Part shown: positions 52,130-61,721 of the stretch, piece by piece
Layout of the letters: each line of letters begins with the position of its first letter
Position numbering within the stretch: the first letter of the stretch is position 1
Assembly: GCA_934395135.1 (NCBI GenBank)
Contig: CAKRRK010000001.1
Span: forward strand, 1 to 64,000
Source of the DNA: an uncultured Eubacteriales bacterium
GTDB lineage: Bacteria > Bacillota > Clostridia > Oscillospirales > Butyricicoccaceae
Direction: 5' to 3'
DNA: 64,000 nt
Translations under genes and position numbers: made by a program
Notes under the pieces: generated by a model
Seen by the model: only the letters and a program-made list of their open reading frames with translations
Told to the model about the DNA's origin: nothing
Databases searched by the model: none

Positions 52130-52995
52130 TGGAACCCATCAATAAAATCACCCTGCGGCAAAAAGTCAAGGCTTATCGGCGCACTCCCGGCTCTTTTGCG
52201 CTCCGTATTCTTGTCACCGCGGCGGCCGCGGTGACCATTGCGGTCTTGGTTGGGCTGGTTGGATATATTTTAATCCAGGGCATTCCCCATCTTACGCCGG
52301 AGGTCTTCGCCTGGGAATATAACAGCGAAAACGTTTCTATGACGCCCGCCATTTTCAATACCCTCTATATGACCGGGCTTACCCTGTTGTTTTCCGTACC
52401 CATTGGTATTTTTTCCGCCATTTATCTGGTAGAATATGCGAAACGGGGAAATCGCCTAGTAAAAATAATTCGCCTGACTACGGAAACGCTGGCGGGCATT
52501 CCCTCGATTGTCTACGGCCTGTTCGGCTACATCCTGTTTGTCCTCGCCCTGCACTGGCAGTATTCCCTGCTGGCCGGTGCCGTAACCCTTGCCGTTATGA
52601 TTCTTCCCATCCTTGTGCGTACAACGGAAGAGGCCCTGATGGCAGTGCCGGATTCCTTCCGGGAAGGCAGTTTTGGCCTCGGAGCAGGCAAGCTGCGCAC
52701 TATTTTCAGCATTGTATTGCCCAGCGCGGTGCCCGGCATCCTATCCGGCATTATTCTGTCCATCGGCAGAATCGTCGGGGAAAGCGCCGCTCTCATCTTT
52801 ACCGCCGGCACTTATGCCGCAATCCCTTCCAGCGTGTTTGATTCCGCACGCACGCTGTCCGTTCATATGTATGCCCTGCTCAACGAAGGATTGTATACGG
52901 ATCAGGCCTATGCCACAGCGGTTGTTCTTTTGGCTCTGGTTGTGGGCATCAACGCGCTTTCCGCCGCCGCGGCAAAAAAACTTATCAAGAGGTAA
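52129..52995 (+). CDS. pstA: Phosphate importer permease PstA
   Basis: 288 residues with six membrane segments. ETLAGIPSIVYGLFGYILFV and the loop FREGSFGLGAGKLRTIFSIVLPSAVPG mark it as PstA, and RIVGESAALIFTAGT follows. ATG 52129 overlaps the pstC stop by one base with AAAAGGAGG upstream; a longer in-frame start lies within pstC. Confidence 0.95.
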   Translation: MEPINKITLRQKVKAYRRTPGSFALRILVTAAAAVTIAVLVGLVGYILIQGIPHLTPEVFAWEYNSENVSMTPAIFNTLYMTGLTLLFSVPIGIFSAIYLVEYAKRGNRLVKIIRLTTETLAGIPSIVYGLFGYILFVLALHWQYSLLAGAVTLAVMILPILVRTTEEALMAVPDSFREGSFGLGAGKLRTIFSIVLPSAVPGILSGIILSIGRIVGESAALIFTAGTYAAIPSSVFDSARTLSVHMYALLNEGLYTDQAYATAVVLLALVVGINALSAAAAKKLIKR

Positions 52996-53001
52996 CAGCG
53001 T

Positions 53002-53751
53002 ATGGAAAAACTCAGCATCAAAAATCTTGACCTGTATTACGGAGAATTCAAGGCGCTCAAAGCCGTGAATCTGGCCATTGCCGAACATGAAATTACTGCT
53101 TTCATCGGCCCCTCCGGCTGTGGGAAATCCACCTTGCTCAAATCGTTGAACCGGATGAACGACCTGATAGACGGCTGCAAAATCACTGGAGAAATCCGGT
53201 TGGACGACGAAGATATTTATGGAGACATGGACGTAAATCTCCTGCGCCGCAGGGTTGGCATGGTGTTTCAAAAACCCAATCCCTTCCCTATGAGCGTTTA
53301 CGACAATGTAGCATACGGCCCCCGCACCCATGGCATCCGTTCCCGGATAATGCTCAACGAAATTGTGGAAAAATCCCTGCGGGACGCCGCCATTTGGGAT
53401 GAGGTCAAAGACCGGCTCCACCAATCTGCCCTGGGGCTTTCCGGCGGCCAGCAGCAGCGCCTTTGTATTGCCAGAGCCTTAGCCGTGCAGCCGGAGGTGC
53501 TTCTGATGGATGAACCAACCTCTGCCCTGGATCCCATCTCCACTTCCAAAATAGAGGACCTGGCAGTGGAGTTAAAGCATGAATACACCATTGTGATGGT
53601 AACGCATAACATGCAGCAGGCAGCCAGAATATCCGATAAAACTGCGTTTTTCCTTTTGGGAGAAGTAATTGAGTGCAGAAAAACGGAAGAACTGTTTTCC
53701 ATCCCGCAGGACAAACGCACAGAAGACTATATTACCGGGAGGTTTGGATAA
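53002..53751 (+). CDS. pstB: Phosphate importer ATPase PstB
   Basis: 249 residues. Walker A IGPSGCGKSTLLKSLNRMNDL (typical of PstB), Q-loop VFQKPNPFPMSVYDNVAYGPR, signature LGLSGGQQQRLCIARALA, Walker B VLLMDEPTSALDP, and switch His VTHNMQQAARIS. 6 bases after pstA. Its TAA overlaps the phoU ATG. Confidence 0.97.
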   Translation: MEKLSIKNLDLYYGEFKALKAVNLAIAEHEITAFIGPSGCGKSTLLKSLNRMNDLIDGCKITGEIRLDDEDIYGDMDVNLLRRRVGMVFQKPNPFPMSVYDNVAYGPRTHGIRSRIMLNEIVEKSLRDAAIWDEVKDRLHQSALGLSGGQQQRLCIARALAVQPEVLLMDEPTSALDPISTSKIEDLAVELKHEYTIVMVTHNMQQAARISDKTAFFLLGEVIECRKTEELFSIPQDKRTEDYITGRFG

Positions 53752-54401
53752 TGCGCAACAAATTTGATGAAGAATTGGAGACTCTCAACCTTGAAATGAT
53801 AAAAATGGGTGCCTTGTGCGAGGATGCTATTGCCTGTGCCGCCAAAGCCCTGCTGGAAAACGACGGCGAAATGTGCGCCAAAGCCATTGCCACTGACAAA
53901 AGAATTGACCAGATGGAGCGGGAAATTGAAGGCCTTTGCATGCGGCTGCTGCTGCGGCAGCAGCCGGTGGCAAAAGATCTCCGCACGGTTTCCTCCGCCT
54001 TGAAAATGGTTCATGATATGGAGCGCATCGGCGACCAGGCCTCGGATATCGCGGAAATCACCCGCTTTACGAGGAACCAGGAGCAGGGATTCGCCGCTCA
54101 CAGCCACATTAAAAACATGGCGGAACAGACCATTCAAATGGTGACAGGCAGCATTGATTCTTTTGTAAAAAAAGACACTCAGGCGGCAAATTGTGTTATA
54201 CTATATGATGATACGGTGGACGCTTCTTTTGTGAAGGTGAAAGAAGACCTGATTTCCCGCATCGGACAGGATAGCGCGCATGCCGAATACTATCTGGATC
54301 TGCTGATGATCGCCAAGTATTTGGAACGCATCGGCGACCATGCGGTAAACGTTGCAGAATGGGTCATCTTTTCGGTCACCGGACACCACAAAGACGAATG
54401 A
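53751..54401 (+). CDS. phoU: Phosphate signalling protein PhoU
   Basis: 216 residues with the two three-helix PhoU repeats, each with a metal-binding E/DxxxD-type block (RKIDQME-like KRIDQMERE; DMERIGDQASDIAE in the first and YLERIGDHAVNVAEWV in the second). Links the Pst importer to the PhoR kinase and dampens phosphate uptake. ATG 53751 overlaps the pstB stop with GGGAGG upstream. Confidence 0.96.
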   Translation: MRNKFDEELETLNLEMIKMGALCEDAIACAAKALLENDGEMCAKAIATDKRIDQMEREIEGLCMRLLLRQQPVAKDLRTVSSALKMVHDMERIGDQASDIAEITRFTRNQEQGFAAHSHIKNMAEQTIQMVTGSIDSFVKKDTQAANCVILYDDTVDASFVKVKEDLISRIGQDSAHAEYYLDLLMIAKYLERIGDHAVNVAEWVIFSVTGHHKDE

Positions 54402-54413
54402 GGTTTTTTTGCC

Positions 54414-55094
54414 ATGATTTATTTGCTGGAAGACGATGGAAACATCCGGAATTTCGTGCTGTACGCCCTGAACAATTCCGGCCTGGAAGCCAAAGGTTTT
54501 GAACATCCTTCTCTGTTTTGGGACGCTTTGCGGGAAGAGATGCCCCAGCTCATTCTCCTGGATATTATGCTGCCGGAAGAGGACGGTATGAGCATTTTGA
54601 AAAAGCTGCGGCAATGGGAAGCAACCAGCAAAATTCCCGTGATGATGCTCACGGCCAAAAGTTCCGAGTATGACAAGGTGGTAGGCCTTGACAGCGGTGC
54701 CGACGACTATGTCACAAAGCCCTTCGGCACGCTGGAACTTCTGTCCCGGGTCAAAGCGCTTCTGCGGCGGACAGGGAGTTCGGCCCGCCCCCAGACAGAA
54801 GAGTACCGGGTCGGCGATCTTTCTGTCTCCGTAACCGGACACACTGTCCGTGTTTCCGACAGGGACGTCATCCTGACCTTTAAGGAATTTGAGCTTTTGT
54901 GCCTGTTGCTGCGCAATGCCGGCGCGGTACTCACCCGGGAACAAATCCTGCAAAAAATCTGGGGCTATGACTTTGACGGTGAAAACCGCACGGTAGACGT
55001 ACATATCCGCACCCTGCGGGCAAAACTTGGTCCCTGCGGCAAACTCATTGAAACCATTCGGGGAATCGGATATAAAATTGGGGATCTGCCATGA
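54414..55094 (+). CDS. phoP: Phosphate response regulator PhoP/PhoB-type
   Basis: 226 residues: receiver domain (about 1-118) with acidic pocket EDDG, phospho-acceptor Asp50 in LILLDIMLPEEDG, conserved Thr/Lys in MLTAKSS and YVTKPFG, and a winged-helix OmpR-type output domain (GENRTVDVHIRTLRAKLG). Genomic position after phoU and before a histidine kinase identifies it. ATG overlaps nothing upstream (12-base gap); its TGA overlaps the phoR ATG. Expected to bind the boxes ahead of pstS. Confidence 0.92.
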   Translation: MIYLLEDDGNIRNFVLYALNNSGLEAKGFEHPSLFWDALREEMPQLILLDIMLPEEDGMSILKKLRQWEATSKIPVMMLTAKSSEYDKVVGLDSGADDYVTKPFGTLELLSRVKALLRRTGSSARPQTEEYRVGDLSVSVTGHTVRVSDRDVILTFKEFELLCLLLRNAGAVLTREQILQKIWGYDFDGENRTVDVHIRTLRAKLGPCGKLIETIRGIGYKIGDLP

Positions 55095-56749
55095 AAAAGC
55101 GAATTTTTATTGGGATCATTGGCGTTGCCATTCCCGCAGTCGTTGCAAGTTTTGTCCTTCTGATGTGGATTTCGTACCATTCTACACAACTCCGGGTAGT
55201 CGAGGAGCTGAAAAACGAGGCGTCCTACATTGTCCAGGGCATAGAAGCCGACGGCAGCGCTTATTTGGATCGTCTGTCCGGTTTGGAGAACCGCATCACT
55301 TGGGTCGGTCCGGACGGCAGCGTGCTGTTTGACAGCAAATCGGAGCCTGCCGTTATGGAAAACCATGGACAGCGGGAGGAAATTGCCGCGGCGTTTCAAA
55401 CCGGTGAAGGGCAGTCTATCCGCGCTTCTCAGACACTTGACACCCAAACCATCTATTATGCCCGGCTTTTGCCGGACGGTACCGTGCTTCGTATTTCCAG
55501 TGAACAAAGCACGGTTTATGCTCTGACTCAAAAAATTATGCTGCCTGGCATCTTCATCGTTGCGCTGATTTTGCTGTGCGCTCTGTTCTGCTCCTATGCC
55601 ATTGCAGGCAAAATTGTCCTTCCCATCCATTCTCTCAACCTTTCCCACCCGGAGCAGGCCCAGACCTATGACGAACTTTCTCCCCTGATCGTGGAAATTG
55701 TACGGCAGAACCGGCGCATTCAGCAGCAGTTTGACGAGCTGCGCCGGCAGCAGGAAGAATTTCAGATGATTACGGAAAACATGCAGGAGGGCTTTCTGAT
55801 CATTGATTCCAAAATGGATCTTCTTTCCTGCAATCCAAGCGCGCTTCGCCTGCTGGGCATTTCTTCCGTTGCGGAACATCAAAGCGTGTTTGCCTTGAAC
55901 CGCAACGAAACCTTCCTCCATGCAGTGGAGACCGCCCTGCATGGCAGCCGCAACGAACAGCCTCTGGCGCTGGGTGCGAAGCGTTATCACATCCTCGCCA
56001 ATCCGGTGTTGCAAAAGCAGGAGGTCACCGGAGTGATTGTGTTTATTCTGGACGTCACCGAAAAGGAGCAGCGGGAAAAACTTCGGCGGGAATTTACCTC
56101 CAATGTATCTCATGAACTGAAAACGCCCCTTACAACGATTTACGGTGTTTCCGATATGCTGTCTGCCGGCCTTGTAAAGCCAGCGGATATCCCCGGCTTT
56201 GCCCAATCCATTAAAGACGAATCTTCCCGCCTCATTGCGCTCATTGACGACATTATTCGCCTTTCGCAGCTGGACGAAGGGGAAATCCCCATAGAAAAGG
56301 AAGCCGTGGACCTGTACCGTCTTGCATCCTCGGTGCTCCAGCGACTGGAGCCTGCCGCCCAAAAACAAAATATCTCCCTTTCGTTGACAGGAAGTTCTGC
56401 GGTTTTCTTCGGTATTCGCCCGGTTTTGGAGGAAATGCTCTATAACCTTTGTGATAATGCCATCAAATATAACCGGGAGGGCGGCAGCGTTACCGTTGCC
56501 GTCACAAAAACAGAACAGTCCTTCGAGCTTTCTGTGTCCGACACCGGCATCGGCATCGCGCCGCAGGATATAGACCGGATTTTTGAGCGCTTTTACCGCG
56601 TGGACAAAAGCCACTCCAGAAACATCGGCGGCACCGGTCTGGGACTTTCCATTGTAAAGCATGCTGTCAGCATGCACAACGGCACCATCTCTGTCCAAAG
56701 TACGGAAGACCAGGGTACCACCATTGCCGTACACTTTCCGGCACCGTGA
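55091..56749 (+). CDS. phoR: Phosphate sensor histidine kinase PhoR-type
   Basis: 552 residues. Two membrane segments (about 5-25 and 150-172) flank an extracytoplasmic domain. Then a HAMP-like region, a PAS-like domain (about 220-320, EEFQMITENMQEGFLIID), the HisKA motif NVSHELKTPLTTIYG with phospho-His about 341, and HATPase boxes DNAIKYN, SDTGIGIAPQDIDRIFERFYRVD, and GTGLGLSIVKHAV. Coupled to phoP by ATGA. Last gene of the seven-gene phosphate operon. Confidence 0.93.
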   Translation: MKKRIFIGIIGVAIPAVVASFVLLMWISYHSTQLRVVEELKNEASYIVQGIEADGSAYLDRLSGLENRITWVGPDGSVLFDSKSEPAVMENHGQREEIAAAFQTGEGQSIRASQTLDTQTIYYARLLPDGTVLRISSEQSTVYALTQKIMLPGIFIVALILLCALFCSYAIAGKIVLPIHSLNLSHPEQAQTYDELSPLIVEIVRQNRRIQQQFDELRRQQEEFQMITENMQEGFLIIDSKMDLLSCNPSALRLLGISSVAEHQSVFALNRNETFLHAVETALHGSRNEQPLALGAKRYHILANPVLQKQEVTGVIVFILDVTEKEQREKLRREFTSNVSHELKTPLTTIYGVSDMLSAGLVKPADIPGFAQSIKDESSRLIALIDDIIRLSQLDEGEIPIEKEAVDLYRLASSVLQRLEPAAQKQNISLSLTGSSAVFFGIRPVLEEMLYNLCDNAIKYNREGGSVTVAVTKTEQSFELSVSDTGIGIAPQDIDRIFERFYRVDKSHSRNIGGTGLGLSIVKHAVSMHNGTISVQSTEDQGTTIAVHFPAP

Positions 56750-56809
56750 TCCGCCCCGCCTGTTCCAGCCCACCGGCGGAGCTGTTGGAAATTGCCGCCC
56801 GCGTTATCA

Positions 56810-56840
56810 AAGGCCCGACAAAAATCGGGTCTTTTTTCTT
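56810..56840 (+). terminator. Terminator of the pst-pho operon
   Basis: 9-bp stem AAGGCCCGA/TCGGGTCTT with one G-U pair and a 6-base loop, followed by TTTTTCTTT; about 60 bases after the phoR stop. Confidence 0.75.
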
Positions 56841-56937
56841 TTTCCGGCTGCAAACGCAGGATGTTCTCTCCGACACATAATTTTTCCTCTCCGGGAAATA
56901 CTATGAGAAAGCTATGCAGATGAAAGGATTTGTTTCA

Positions 56938-57882
56938 ATGGAAAATTATCGAAAATGCGGTATTGTTGGCTGCGGGTTTGTCGGCGCAACCTGTGCCTTT
57001 ACTCTGGCGACCAGCGGACTTTTTTCCGACATGGTGCTCCTGGACGTGAACGTGGAAAAAGCCAAAGGCGAAGCGATGGATATCAGCCACAGCATCTCCT
57101 TTGCCAAGCCATGCAAAGTTATTTCCGGTGACTATGCCGATCTTGCAGGCTGTGCCATCGTCATCATTGCCGCCGGCGCCAATCAAAAGCCTGGTGAAAC
57201 CCGGATTGATCTGCTAAATCGCAACGCAAAAATTCTCCAGTCCATTATTCATTCCATTTCGCAGCACAACCCCGACTGCATCCTTCTGGTGGTTTCCAAT
57301 CCGGTGGATATTCTCACGCATATGTCCCTGAAAATTTCCGGTTTTCCTCCAGAACGGGTCATTGGTACCGGTACGGTGCTGGATACTGCCCGGCTGAAAT
57401 ATCTGTTGGGCCGGTATTTAAAGGTAGACACCCGAAACGTCCATGCGTTTATCATCGGAGAACATGGCGACAGCGAACTTGCAGTGTGGTCCAGCGCCAA
57501 CATCTCCGGCGTGGATTTGATGGATTTTTGCAAGCTGCAGGGAGAAGCATGGGATTCGGCCGCCCTGCACCGTATTTATGAAAACGTCCGCGACGCGGCC
57601 TATGAAATCATCGCCGGAAAAGGCGCAACTTACTATGGCATTGGTATGGCTGTGCTGCGCATTGTGGAAGCGATTGTCCGGGATGAACACTCTGTGCTTC
57701 CGGTTTCTACTATGATCTCTGGTCACTATGACCTTTCCGGCCTCTGTCTCAGTATTCCCTCCATCATCGGAAAGAATGGTGTGGAACGAGTGTTAGATAT
57801 TCCGCTTGACCCAGCAGAAAAGAAAAGTCTGCTGGAATCCGCCGAAAAACTGCAAAATGTTTTGGCAGAACTTCAACTATAA
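56938..57882 (+). CDS. ldh: L-lactate dehydrogenase
   Basis: Reduces pyruvate to L-lactate with NADH. 314 residues: CGIVGCGFVGATCAF (NAD motif), LLDVNVEKAKGEAMDI, IIAAGANQKPGETRIDLL (substrate Arg), VVSNPVDILT, and catalytic His in FIIGEHGDSELAVW. The LDH-type Q in GANQKPGETR supports lactate over malate. ATG 56938 with AAAGGA upstream; an in-frame ATG at 56914 lies before that site. Single gene ending at a strong terminator. Confidence 0.94.
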   Translation: MENYRKCGIVGCGFVGATCAFTLATSGLFSDMVLLDVNVEKAKGEAMDISHSISFAKPCKVISGDYADLAGCAIVIIAAGANQKPGETRIDLLNRNAKILQSIIHSISQHNPDCILLVVSNPVDILTHMSLKISGFPPERVIGTGTVLDTARLKYLLGRYLKVDTRNVHAFIIGEHGDSELAVWSSANISGVDLMDFCKLQGEAWDSAALHRIYENVRDAAYEIIAGKGATYYGIGMAVLRIVEAIVRDEHSVLPVSTMISGHYDLSGLCLSIPSIIGKNGVERVLDIPLDPAEKKSLLESAEKLQNVLAELQL

Positions 57883-57895
57883 CCCATCGTCCAAC

Positions 57896-57938
57896 AAAAA
57901 ACCAGACGTTCCCTCCCAAAAGGATCGTCTGGTTTTTT
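57896..57938. terminator. Bidirectional terminator between ldh and queT
   Basis: 13-bp perfect stem AAAAAACCAGACG (57896-57908)/CGTCTGGTTTTTT (57926-57938). Confidence 0.9.
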
Positions 57939-57944
57939 ATTATC

Positions 57945-58484
57945 CTATCTCCGTATGCTTTCCAGCATTTTCTGTTTGCGGAATCCCTTCTTTTCCAACA
58001 GCAGCAGCAGCGGCATGCCAAGGGCATAGCATACCACAGCTTCCCCCAGCGCCACCTGCGCGCCAAACAGCAGCGCGTTCAAGCCAAACGGCATATCCCC
58101 CAGAGGATAGAGCACCGTGAGCATAAGGCCTACAATGATGCCGTTTGCCAAAATCGTCGGCAGCGGTACCAGCCATTTATGCCGAATTCTTCCGGCAATC
58201 CAAGCGGCGGCCAGGGTTGCAAGAGACCCTACCACAATATCGACCGGCTGGGTAAAGCCGAAGCTTACGCCGATATAATTGGATACCGCACAGCCGACAA
58301 ACAGCCCCCAGGCAGAAGACGGCATAAAAAACGGCAAAATACACAGCAGCTCACTGATGCGAAACTGGATGGTTCCATAAAGAAACTGCCCGACGGAAGG
58401 AATCAGCAGCGGCAGCACGGTAAGCACCGTATACATTGCTGCAATCATCCCATTGACGGTAATTTGTGAGGTTTTTTTCATCAT
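57945..58484 (-). CDS. queT: QueT-family queuosine-precursor transporter (ECF S component)
   Basis: 179 residues, six hydrophobic segments, typical of an energy-coupling-factor S component. QueT-like blocks: INGM-type start VNGMIAAMYTVLTVL, YGTIQFRISELLCILPFF, and GFTQPVDIVVGSLATLAAAWIAG. Expected to take up a queuine precursor with the shared ECF module. ATG with TAGGAGG upstream, 29 bases after gatB. The spacing leaves no room for a preQ1 riboswitch in front of it. Confidence 0.85.
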   Translation of the reverse strand: MMKKTSQITVNGMIAAMYTVLTVLPLLIPSVGQFLYGTIQFRISELLCILPFFMPSSAWGLFVGCAVSNYIGVSFGFTQPVDIVVGSLATLAAAWIAGRIRHKWLVPLPTILANGIIVGLMLTVLYPLGDMPFGLNALLFGAQVALGEAVVCYALGMPLLLLLEKKGFRKQKMLESIRR

Positions 58485-58513
58485 GGTTTTCCTCCTACAT
58501 GATTATAAATTTT

Positions 58514-59947
58514 CTACATGCTTTCCAGCAATTGTGTCAGCATTTTGTTGATAATTTGAGGATTTCCCTGGCCTTTGGATGCTTTCATACACTGGCCGAC
58601 CAGAAATCCTACCACATTCTTTTTGCCGCTCTTATAGTCGTCCACAGATTTTTGATTGTTTTGCAGCACTTCCTCCACCAGCTTCCGGATGGCGCTCTCG
58701 TCGCTGACCTGCTTTAATCCCAGTTCCTCCACAATTTTTTCCGCGGAATCGTCTGTTTCAAACAGGCGGATCAGGACCTTTTTGCCTGCATTTCCGCTAA
58801 TCGTACCGTTGTCAATCAGCGCAATCAAATCCGTCAGCTTTTCCGCGTTCAGCCTGGTATCCTCCAGATTTTTTTCCTTATCGTTCAAATATTTGGAAAT
58901 ATCGCTCAATATCCAGTTTGCGACAGACTTGGGCTGTACTTTCTCCAGCTTCACCGCCTCATCCAGCAGGGTCGCTTTGGCGAAAGAATCCGTAATCTGC
59001 CGCGCCTCTACTGGTTTTAACCCAAATTCTCCCACATATCTCTCATAGCGGGAAATGGGCAGTTCGGGGATTTCGGAGGCAATCTGCTCCATCCAGGCGT
59101 CGTCGATTTCCACCGCGATCAGATCCGGATCCGGGAAATACCGGTAATCATGGGCATCTTCCTTGGTGCGCATCACGGTATTGCGCAGCTTTACATCGTC
59201 CCAGCGGCGGGTTTCCTGCTCCACTTCGCCGCCCTTTTCCACCAGTGCAATCTGCCGTGCAATTTCATAATCAATGGCACGGACTGCTCCGGAAAAGGTG
59301 TTGACGTTTTTCATCTCCACCCGGGTGCCAAATTCCTTGGAACCCTCCGGCCGAATGGACACGTTGATGTCGCACCGGATGGAGCCTTCCTCCATTTTGC
59401 AGTCGCAGATGTCCAAATAGGAAAGAATGGTTTTAATGGTTTCCAAAAATTCCTTTGCTTCCGCGCTGGAGCGCAGATCCGGTCTTGTCACCATTTCAAT
59501 CAGCGGCACGCCGCAGCGGTTAAAGTCCACAATGGTGCCTTCCGCTTCTTCATGCAGCAATTTTCCCGCATCTTCTTCAAAGTGAATCCGTTCCAGGCGG
59601 CAGGACCGCTTTTCCCCGTCCACATAAAAGAATACTTCGCCGTTTTCACAAATCGGCACGTCAAACTGCGAAATCTGATACGCTTTGGGAAGGTCCGGAT
59701 AAAAATAGTTTTTCCGGTCAGACTTGCACACCTGGTTCACGGTACAGCCGGTAGCAAGCCCCATTTTGGCGGCATAATGTACCACCTGCCGGTTCAGAAC
59801 CGGAAGAGCCCCCGGCATGCCGGTGCACACTGGGCATGTATGGGTATTAATGTCTGCGCCGAATTTTGCGCTGCATCCACAGAAGATTTTTGACTCTGTC
59901 GAAAGCTCTGCATGGACTTCCAATCCAATGACCGCTTCATATTTCAT
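58514..59947 (-). CDS. gatB: Asp/Glu-tRNA amidotransferase subunit B
   Basis: Kinase/tRNA-binding subunit of GatCAB, which converts Glu-tRNA(Gln) or Asp-tRNA(Asn) to the amide form. 477 residues: YEAVIGLEVHAELSTESKIFCGCS, CPVCTGMPGALPVLN, GVPLIEMVTRPDLRS, and a C-terminal YqeY-like tail domain. 13 bases after gatA. Confidence 0.96.
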   Translation of the reverse strand: MKYEAVIGLEVHAELSTESKIFCGCSAKFGADINTHTCPVCTGMPGALPVLNRQVVHYAAKMGLATGCTVNQVCKSDRKNYFYPDLPKAYQISQFDVPICENGEVFFYVDGEKRSCRLERIHFEEDAGKLLHEEAEGTIVDFNRCGVPLIEMVTRPDLRSSAEAKEFLETIKTILSYLDICDCKMEEGSIRCDINVSIRPEGSKEFGTRVEMKNVNTFSGAVRAIDYEIARQIALVEKGGEVEQETRRWDDVKLRNTVMRTKEDAHDYRYFPDPDLIAVEIDDAWMEQIASEIPELPISRYERYVGEFGLKPVEARQITDSFAKATLLDEAVKLEKVQPKSVANWILSDISKYLNDKEKNLEDTRLNAEKLTDLIALIDNGTISGNAGKKVLIRLFETDDSAEKIVEELGLKQVSDESAIRKLVEEVLQNNQKSVDDYKSGKKNVVGFLVGQCMKASKGQGNPQIINKMLTQLLESM

Positions 59948-59960
59948 AATGATACCCTCC

Positions 59961-61421
59961 TTAAAGCTCCGCTATGATGTTTGTAAGGCCGGTTGCCTTC
60001 TCAAAGGCAAATGCCGTATTTAAGAGGGTTTGTTCGCCGAAGCGCGGTCCAATGAGCTGTACGCCTACCGGCATATGCTCGCTGTCAAACCCACAGGGCT
60101 GTACCAGGCCCGGCAATCCCGCAATATTTACGGAAACCGTACACACGTCCCCGGCATACATTTCCAGTGGATCGCTGGTTTTGGAGTCGATGGGATACGC
60201 TGTGGTAGGAGCTACGGGAGTTAAAATCACGTCGCATTTCCGGAATGCTCCCGCAAATTCTTCCTTAATTTTCACCTGGGCCGCCCGGGCCTTTTTGTAA
60301 TATGCATCGTAATAGCCGGAAGAGAGCACATAGGTGCCCAGCATAATCCGACGCTGCACCTCTTCTCCAAATCCTTCGCTTCTGGATTTGACATAAAGCT
60401 CCACAATGTCGTCAATGCCAGGACTTCTGTAACCATATTTTACCCCGTCAAATCTTGCAAGATTGGAAGACGCCTCTGCGGAGGACAGAATATAATAAAT
60501 CGGAATGGCATATTCCACCAACGGCAGAGAAATTTCAAACACTTCCGCCCCCAAACGTTCATACGTTTTGGCCGCTTTCAGCACCTGCTCTTTGACCTCC
60601 GGGGAAATGCCCTGGTCAAAATATTCTTTGGGCAGACCGATGCGCAGCCCCTTGACCTCGGGGTTCAGCTGCTTTCTTGTGCTGCCAAAATCATAAGCAA
60701 CCGAAGTGGAATCATGGATATCCTTGCCGTAAATCGCGTCAAACAGCATCGCCGCATCCTCCACGCACCGGCCAAACGGTCCGATCTGATCCAAAGAGGA
60801 GGCAAAGGCAATCAAGCCGTACCGGGATACGGCGCCGTATGTAGGCTTTAGTCCCACAACGCCGCAAAAAGAAGCCGGCTGACGGATCGAACCGCCGGTG
60901 TCAGACCCCAGCGACAACGGAACTTCTCCCGCAGCAACCACTGCCGCAGATCCTCCGGAGGACCCCCCGGTGACTCGCTGGACATTGTGAGGATTGACAG
61001 TCTTTTTCAGCGCGGAATTTTCACAGGAAGACCCCATCGCAAACTCATCCAGGTTGGTTTTGCCGGTCACAACCACATCATGGCCATGGAGTTTTTCCAT
61101 CACCGTGGCCTGGTACGGCGGCACAAAATTATACAGCATCCTGGAAGCGCATGTGGTCAGCACTCCTTCTGTACAGATGTTGTCCTTAATTGCCACCGGA
61201 ATGCCCGCAAGATCAGACAGCGTTTCTCCGGCTGCCCGTTTTTTGTCAATATCCCGCGCTTTGGAAAGCGCCATATCCTCTGTGCGGGTGATATAGGCAC
61301 CGACGGTTTTTTCCACCTGCTCCGTCCGATGCAGCACATCCTTCACCACTTCCTCTGCGCTGATTTCCCCTGCTTTGAGCATGCCGGAAAGCTCCACCGC
61401 TGTCTTTTTATACAATTCCAT
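59961..61421 (-). CDS. gatA: Asp/Glu-tRNA amidotransferase subunit A
   Basis: Glutaminase/amidase subunit of GatCAB. 486 residues with the Ser-cisSer-Lys triad: Lys in VAIKDNICTEG, cis-Ser in GGSSGGSAA, and nucleophile Ser in LGSDTGGSIRQPASFCG. The start is ATG 61421 (MELYKKTAVE) with GAGGTG seven bases before it, rather than the GTG at 61430. 12 bases after gatC. Confidence 0.96.
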   Translation of the reverse strand: MELYKKTAVELSGMLKAGEISAEEVVKDVLHRTEQVEKTVGAYITRTEDMALSKARDIDKKRAAGETLSDLAGIPVAIKDNICTEGVLTTCASRMLYNFVPPYQATVMEKLHGHDVVVTGKTNLDEFAMGSSCENSALKKTVNPHNVQRVTGGSSGGSAAVVAAGEVPLSLGSDTGGSIRQPASFCGVVGLKPTYGAVSRYGLIAFASSLDQIGPFGRCVEDAAMLFDAIYGKDIHDSTSVAYDFGSTRKQLNPEVKGLRIGLPKEYFDQGISPEVKEQVLKAAKTYERLGAEVFEISLPLVEYAIPIYYILSSAEASSNLARFDGVKYGYRSPGIDDIVELYVKSRSEGFGEEVQRRIMLGTYVLSSGYYDAYYKKARAAQVKIKEEFAGAFRKCDVILTPVAPTTAYPIDSKTSDPLEMYAGDVCTVSVNIAGLPGLVQPCGFDSEHMPVGVQLIGPRFGEQTLLNTAFAFEKATGLTNIIAEL

Positions 61422-61433
61422 GCCTTTCACCTC

Positions 61434-61721
61434 TTATTCTACAACTTTCGGCACGCTGACGCCGCCTGCTTCAAACTCCGGCGCATTCGCCCGGATCAGC
61501 TTATCCGGATCGGATACGTTTACTACGGTATCCTCCCGCAGTGCGTTTTTGTATTCCGTATTGATGGCGTCCGTAATGCTGCCAAGATCCAGTTCCTGCA
61601 GCTTGTCCACCATTTCTACAAAGCCCTGCATATCCGCGGCCAATTTATCAAACTTTCCGCCGGCGCTGTCCAGACGCGCGAGCTTTGCGATATGCTCAAT
61701 TTCCTTTACCGTTACTGCCAT
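61434..61721 (-). CDS. gatC: Asp/Glu-tRNA amidotransferase subunit C
   Basis: 95 residues, starts MAVTVKEIEHIAKLARLDSA, with MVDKLQELDLGSI in the middle, as in GatC. Stabilises GatA-GatB. Its start overlaps the ligA stop by ten bases with AGGAGG-type site upstream. Confidence 0.95.
   Translation of the reverse strand: MAVTVKEIEHIAKLARLDSAGGKFDKLAADMQGFVEMVDKLQELDLGSITDAINTEYKNALREDTVVNVSDPDKLIRANAPEFEAGGVSVPKVVE

Noticed and set aside
54965..56773. Long open frame of about 600 codons on the minus strand
   Set aside because: It is antisense to phoP-phoR, which have clear motifs in the plus strand; it has no ribosome binding site and no domain. It arises from codon bias of the real genes.
58485..58513. 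preQ1 riboswitch ahead of queT
   Set aside because: Only 29 bases separate queT from gatB, just enough for a ribosome binding site.
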